DNA of 64,000 nt from Sulfurovum indicum (GTDB lineage: Bacteria > Campylobacterota > Campylobacteria > Campylobacterales > Sulfurovaceae): NCBI RefSeq assembly GCF_014931715.1, contig NZ_CP063164.1, positions 1,984,001-2,048,000 on the forward strand. Reading direction: 5' to 3'. How positions within the stretch are numbered: position 1 is the stretch's first letter; every line of letters begins with the position of its first letter. The notes under the pieces are model-generated. The model did not search any database. It was not told where the DNA came from and was given only the letters and a program-made list of their open reading frames with translations. The position numbers and the translations under genes were made by a program. Below, piece by piece: positions 61,591 to 64,000 of the stretch.

Positions 61591-61945
61591 TAAAAAGGAG
61601 ATAGCGTTTCATCTCCTCATTCTTTCCAAAACCAATAATCTCCATGTCGTTATACTGTGTATTTACATCTATTCTAAGCTCGTACATCATCTTATCCATA
61701 TCCAGTATCAGAAGTTGCGGGATAAGCTCTCCAATTGTCACTCTCCTGTTACTTCCATCTATTTTAAATACAAGCTGCCTACTTTCATCATCTAAACGAA
61801 ACAGATTAAGATAGGCTTCTCCTACATAAATCAACTTCGAAGGATCGGTCTTTTCCTCCCTCAAGAGCCCTGCCATAAGTTCATACTCCTCTGCATTGGC
61901 GATTGATTCTCTGATATCTTCTATAAGATCGATAATAACCTTCAT
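61580..61945 (-). CDS. Hypothetical protein, 121 aa
   Basis: A soluble, acidic protein beginning MKVIIDLIEDIRESIANAEEY, with alternating helix and strand segments (LIYVGEAYLNLFRL, YELRIDVNTQYND) and no transmembrane helix. GGGAA lies just upstream of ATG 61945. I do not recognise the family. The coding bias looks like its neighbours. It converges on the HTH gene with an 11-base overlap, a pattern compatible with mutual interference or simple compaction. Confidence 0.65.
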   Translation of the reverse strand: MKVIIDLIEDIRESIANAEEYELMAGLLREEKTDPSKLIYVGEAYLNLFRLDDESRQLVFKIDGSNRRVTIGELIPQLLILDMDKMMYELRIDVNTQYNDMEIIGFGKNEEMKRYLLFIRM

Positions 61946-62088
61946 ACTATTCCCTAATTCTTGTAATGCAGTATTATAGTGTAAAAGTATTGGATTTCAA
62001 TTTGTTGTTTTGCAAATGGTTTTTAATTCTTGAAATAGTTAAGAGTTTTATTGGATTGTATTCAGGTTTGAATATTTGGGTAAAGGAG

Positions 62089-62132
62089 CTTACTGTAGTA
62101 AGTGACTGCATCCATCTTTCAAAGATGGATGC
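62089..62132 (-). terminator. Hairpin after fusA
   Basis: GCATCCATCTTT (62108-62119) and AAAGATGGATGC (62121-62132) are perfect 12-base arms around one base, 15 bases past the fusA stop. A second small palindrome CTTACT-GT-AGTAAG lies at 62089-62102, just beyond. There is no T-run. Bases 61946-62088 hold no gene. Confidence 0.55.
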
Positions 62133-62147
62133 GAATCAACGAAAAGA

Positions 62148-64000
62148 TTAACTATTTCTCTTTTCGATGATCTCTTTGGCTACATTCGCCGGAACTTCTT
62201 CATAGTGATCAAATTCCATTGCATATGTCGCACGACCTTGTGTCATAGAACGAAGGTCCGTAGAGTAACCGAACATTTCAGAGAGTGGAACAAATGCATT
62301 AACGATCTTGTTACCTGCTCTGTCATCCATACCTGTAACATTACCTCTACGCTTGGCAACATCACCGATAACATCTCCCATGAACTCTTCAGGAACTTCA
62401 ACTTCAACTTTCATCATTGGCTCAAGGATAACCGGGTTAGCCTCTTTTGCACCTTCACGGAATCCCATAGAACCTGCAAGTTTAAATGCCATCTCAGAAG
62501 AGTCAACATCATGGTAAGAACCATCATAAAGTGTTACTTTGACATCCTCTACAGGGTAACCTGCCTGAATACCTCTTTGCATAGCTTCCTGGATACCTTT
62601 ATCAACAGGTCCGATGAATTCTTTTGGAATAACCCCACCTTTGATCTCATCAACAAACTCATATCCGCTACCTGGCTCAAGCGGCTCGATCTTGAGATAA
62701 ACGTGACCGAACTGTCCACGACCACCAGACTGTTTTGCATATTTGTACTCTTTTTGAACCGGTTTTCTGATCGTTTCACGGTAAGCAACCTGAGGAGCAC
62801 CAACTTCTGCTTCAACTTTGAATTCTCTTTTCATACGGTCGACGATGATCTCGAGGTGAAGTTCACCCATACCGGAGATAATAGTCTGACCGGACTCTTC
62901 GTCTGTAGATACACGGAAAGATGGATCTTCTGCAGCAAGTTTACCAAGTGCGATACCCATTTTTTCCTGGTCAGCTTTTGTTTTCGGTTCAACAGCAACA
63001 GAGATAACCGGATCCGGGAAATCCATTCTTTCAAGTACCACTTTGTCCTTTTCCGAACAGAGTGTATCACCAGTCGTTGTATTCTTAAGACCAACAACCG
63101 CACCGATCTCACCAGCATAGATCTCAGAAACCTCTTCTCTTTTGATCGCATGCATTTTCATGATACGACCAACACGCTCTTTTTTACCCTTGGTAGAGTT
63201 AAGTACATAAGAACCTGACTGCAAAGAACCTCTGTAAACACGGATAAATGTCAACTGTCCAACAAACGGGTCAGTCATAATTTTAAATGCAAGTGATGCG
63301 AATTCACCGTCATCGGTAGACTCTACTGTCACTTCTGTATCCGGATCATCCATCAATGTACCTTTGATCGCTGGTGCTTCTACAGGAGAAGGAAGGTAGT
63401 CGACAACTGCGTCAAGCAGTGTCTGTACACCTTTATTCTTGAATGCTGTACCACAAGTCATCGGAACAATATGCATATTGATCGTTGCATCTTTAAGACC
63501 CTTCATGATCTCTTCAGTGGTAAGCTCTTCTCCTTCCATATATTTTTCCATAAGCTCTTCGTTACCGTCAACAGAAGAGATCTCTTCGATCATTTTCTCT
63601 CTGTACTCTTCAGCAATCTCTTGAAGTTCTTCACGGATATCCTGCTCATGGTATGCTGAACCCATTGCAGCATCTTCGTCCCATACGATCTCTTTCATTT
63701 TAACAAGGTCGACTACACCTTCAAAGTTCTCTTCTGCACCGATAGGAAGCTGGAAAGGAACCGGATTCCCTTTAAGTCTTTCACGAATCTGTCTCTCAAC
63801 TTCGTAGAAGTCTGCACCGGTTCTGTCCATTTTGTTAACGAAAACGATAGATGGTACACCATATCTGTTTCTTTGTCTCCAAACTGTTTCAGATTGTGGC
63901 TGAACCCCACCAACCGCACAGAATACAGAAACCGCACCGTCAAGTACTCTCATTGAACGCTCAACTTCGATAGTGAAGTCAACGTGGCCCGGAGTGTCAA
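62148..64000 (-). CDS. fusA: Elongation factor G (partial, cut by window end)
   Basis: EF-G drives tRNA-mRNA translocation with GTP. The visible part begins at the window edge with DTPGHVDFT (G3 motif) and continues through [11 protein letters not shown] (G4) to the C-terminal domains IV-V, with GGVIPKEF and a stop at 62148. The sequence in frame to 64000 gives about 616 residues; about 80 N-terminal residues, including the P-loop, lie outside. The gene is intact inside the window, not broken. Confidence 0.98.
   Translation of the reverse strand, partial: DTPGHVDFTIEVERSMRVLDGAVSVFCAVGGVQPQSETVWRQRNRYGVPSIVFVNKMDRTGADFYEVERQIRERLKGNPVPFQLPIGAEENFEGVVDLVKMKEIVWDEDAAMGSAYHEQDIREELQEIAEEYREKMIEEISSVDGNEELMEKYMEGEELTTEEIMKGLKDATINMHIVPMTCGTAFKNKGVQTLLDAVVDYLPSPVEAPAIKGTLMDDPDTEVTVESTDDGEFASLAFKIMTDPFVGQLTFIRVYRGSLQSGSYVLNSTKGKKERVGRIMKMHAIKREEVSEIYAGEIGAVVGLKNTTTGDTLCSEKDKVVLERMDFPDPVISVAVEPKTKADQEKMGIALGKLAAEDPSFRVSTDEESGQTIISGMGELHLEIIVDRMKREFKVEAEVGAPQVAYRETIRKPVQKEYKYAKQSGGRGQFGHVYLKIEPLEPGSGYEFVDEIKGGVIPKEFIGPVDKGIQEAMQRGIQAGYPVEDVKVTLYDGSYHDVDSSEMAFKLAGSMGFREGAKEANPVILEPMMKVEVEVPEEFMGDVIGDVAKRRGNVTGMDDRAGNKIVNAFVPLSEMFGYSTDLRSMTQGRATYAMEFDHYEEVPANVAKEIIEKRNS

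Noticed and set aside
62205-63218. A 337-codon open frame antisense to fusA
   Set aside because: It mirrors the codon structure of the highly conserved fusA gene and has no family resemblance or ribosome-binding site of note; long antisense frames are common in such genes.

Overview
The window looks like the chromosome of a chemolithoautotrophic member of the Campylobacterota (Epsilonproteobacteria), closest in character to Sulfurovum or Sulfurimonas. Reasons: a four-gene pyruvate:acceptor oxidoreductase in the order porC-porD-porA-porB (used for CO2 fixation by the reductive TCA cycle in this group), a sulfide:quinone reductase, a cbb3 oxidase cluster ccoN-O-Q-P followed by DUF4006 and FixH genes, the campylobacterial protein CiaB, the AddA/AddB-type recombination nuclease, and moderate-to-low GC with TATAAT -10 boxes that lack clear -35 boxes. 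The genus is an inference; no rRNA is present.

Layout. 1-3.5 kb: por operon (minus). 3.6-10.3 kb: a five-gene minus-strand unit for peptide uptake (Yej/Opp-type binding protein, two permeases, a fused double ATPase) ending in a HAD phosphatase, joined by one- or four-base overlaps. 10.6-13.2 kb: sulfide:quinone reductase, an unlisted 57-aa gene, and a membrane protein built on a peptide-deformylase fold that has lost all its metal ligands. 13.4-19.4 kb: ribosomal proteins L13-S9 and the AddB-AddA pair. 19.4-24.7 kb: a haem-binding protein and the cbb3 oxidase cluster, including an unlisted 33-aa membrane peptide. 25-31 kb: a biosynthetic operon (class V aminotransferase, hisZ, purA, DUF507, carA, ddl) behind a notable inverted repeat that spans the promoter and the ribosome-binding site. 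31-35 kb: ciaB, rdgB, a YajR-like exporter and tRNA-Pro(GGG). 35-47 kb: transketolase, ispA, aroK, a MATE pump, purN, nnr, rpsU, purT, yjbQ and a 2-hydroxyacid dehydrogenase. 47-50 kb: a two-subunit succinate dehydrogenase/fumarate reductase without a membrane anchor. 50-57 kb: leuC, an NFACT/RqcH protein, cdsA, dxr, a small hydrolase and tsaD. 57-64 kb: gyrB translationally linked to a degenerate GGDEF-EAL protein, queF, a small HTH protein, a conserved-looking unknown, and fusA cut by the window end.

Much of the window is core metabolism. There is no CRISPR array, prophage, transposase or toxin-antitoxin pair that I can support. The less ordinary content is (i) the metal-site-less deformylase-like membrane protein next to sqr, (ii) very small genes inside respiratory operons, (iii) the promoter/SD dyad before the aminotransferase gene, (iv) a family of palindromic intergenic elements carrying seven-base tandem repeats, and (v) several proteins whose catalytic residues are altered (EAL domain, SdhA flavin site) or newly suggestive (HEYGH in CiaB).

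Coordinates of starts were adjusted where a ribosome-binding site or overlap with the neighbour made a downstream start more convincing.
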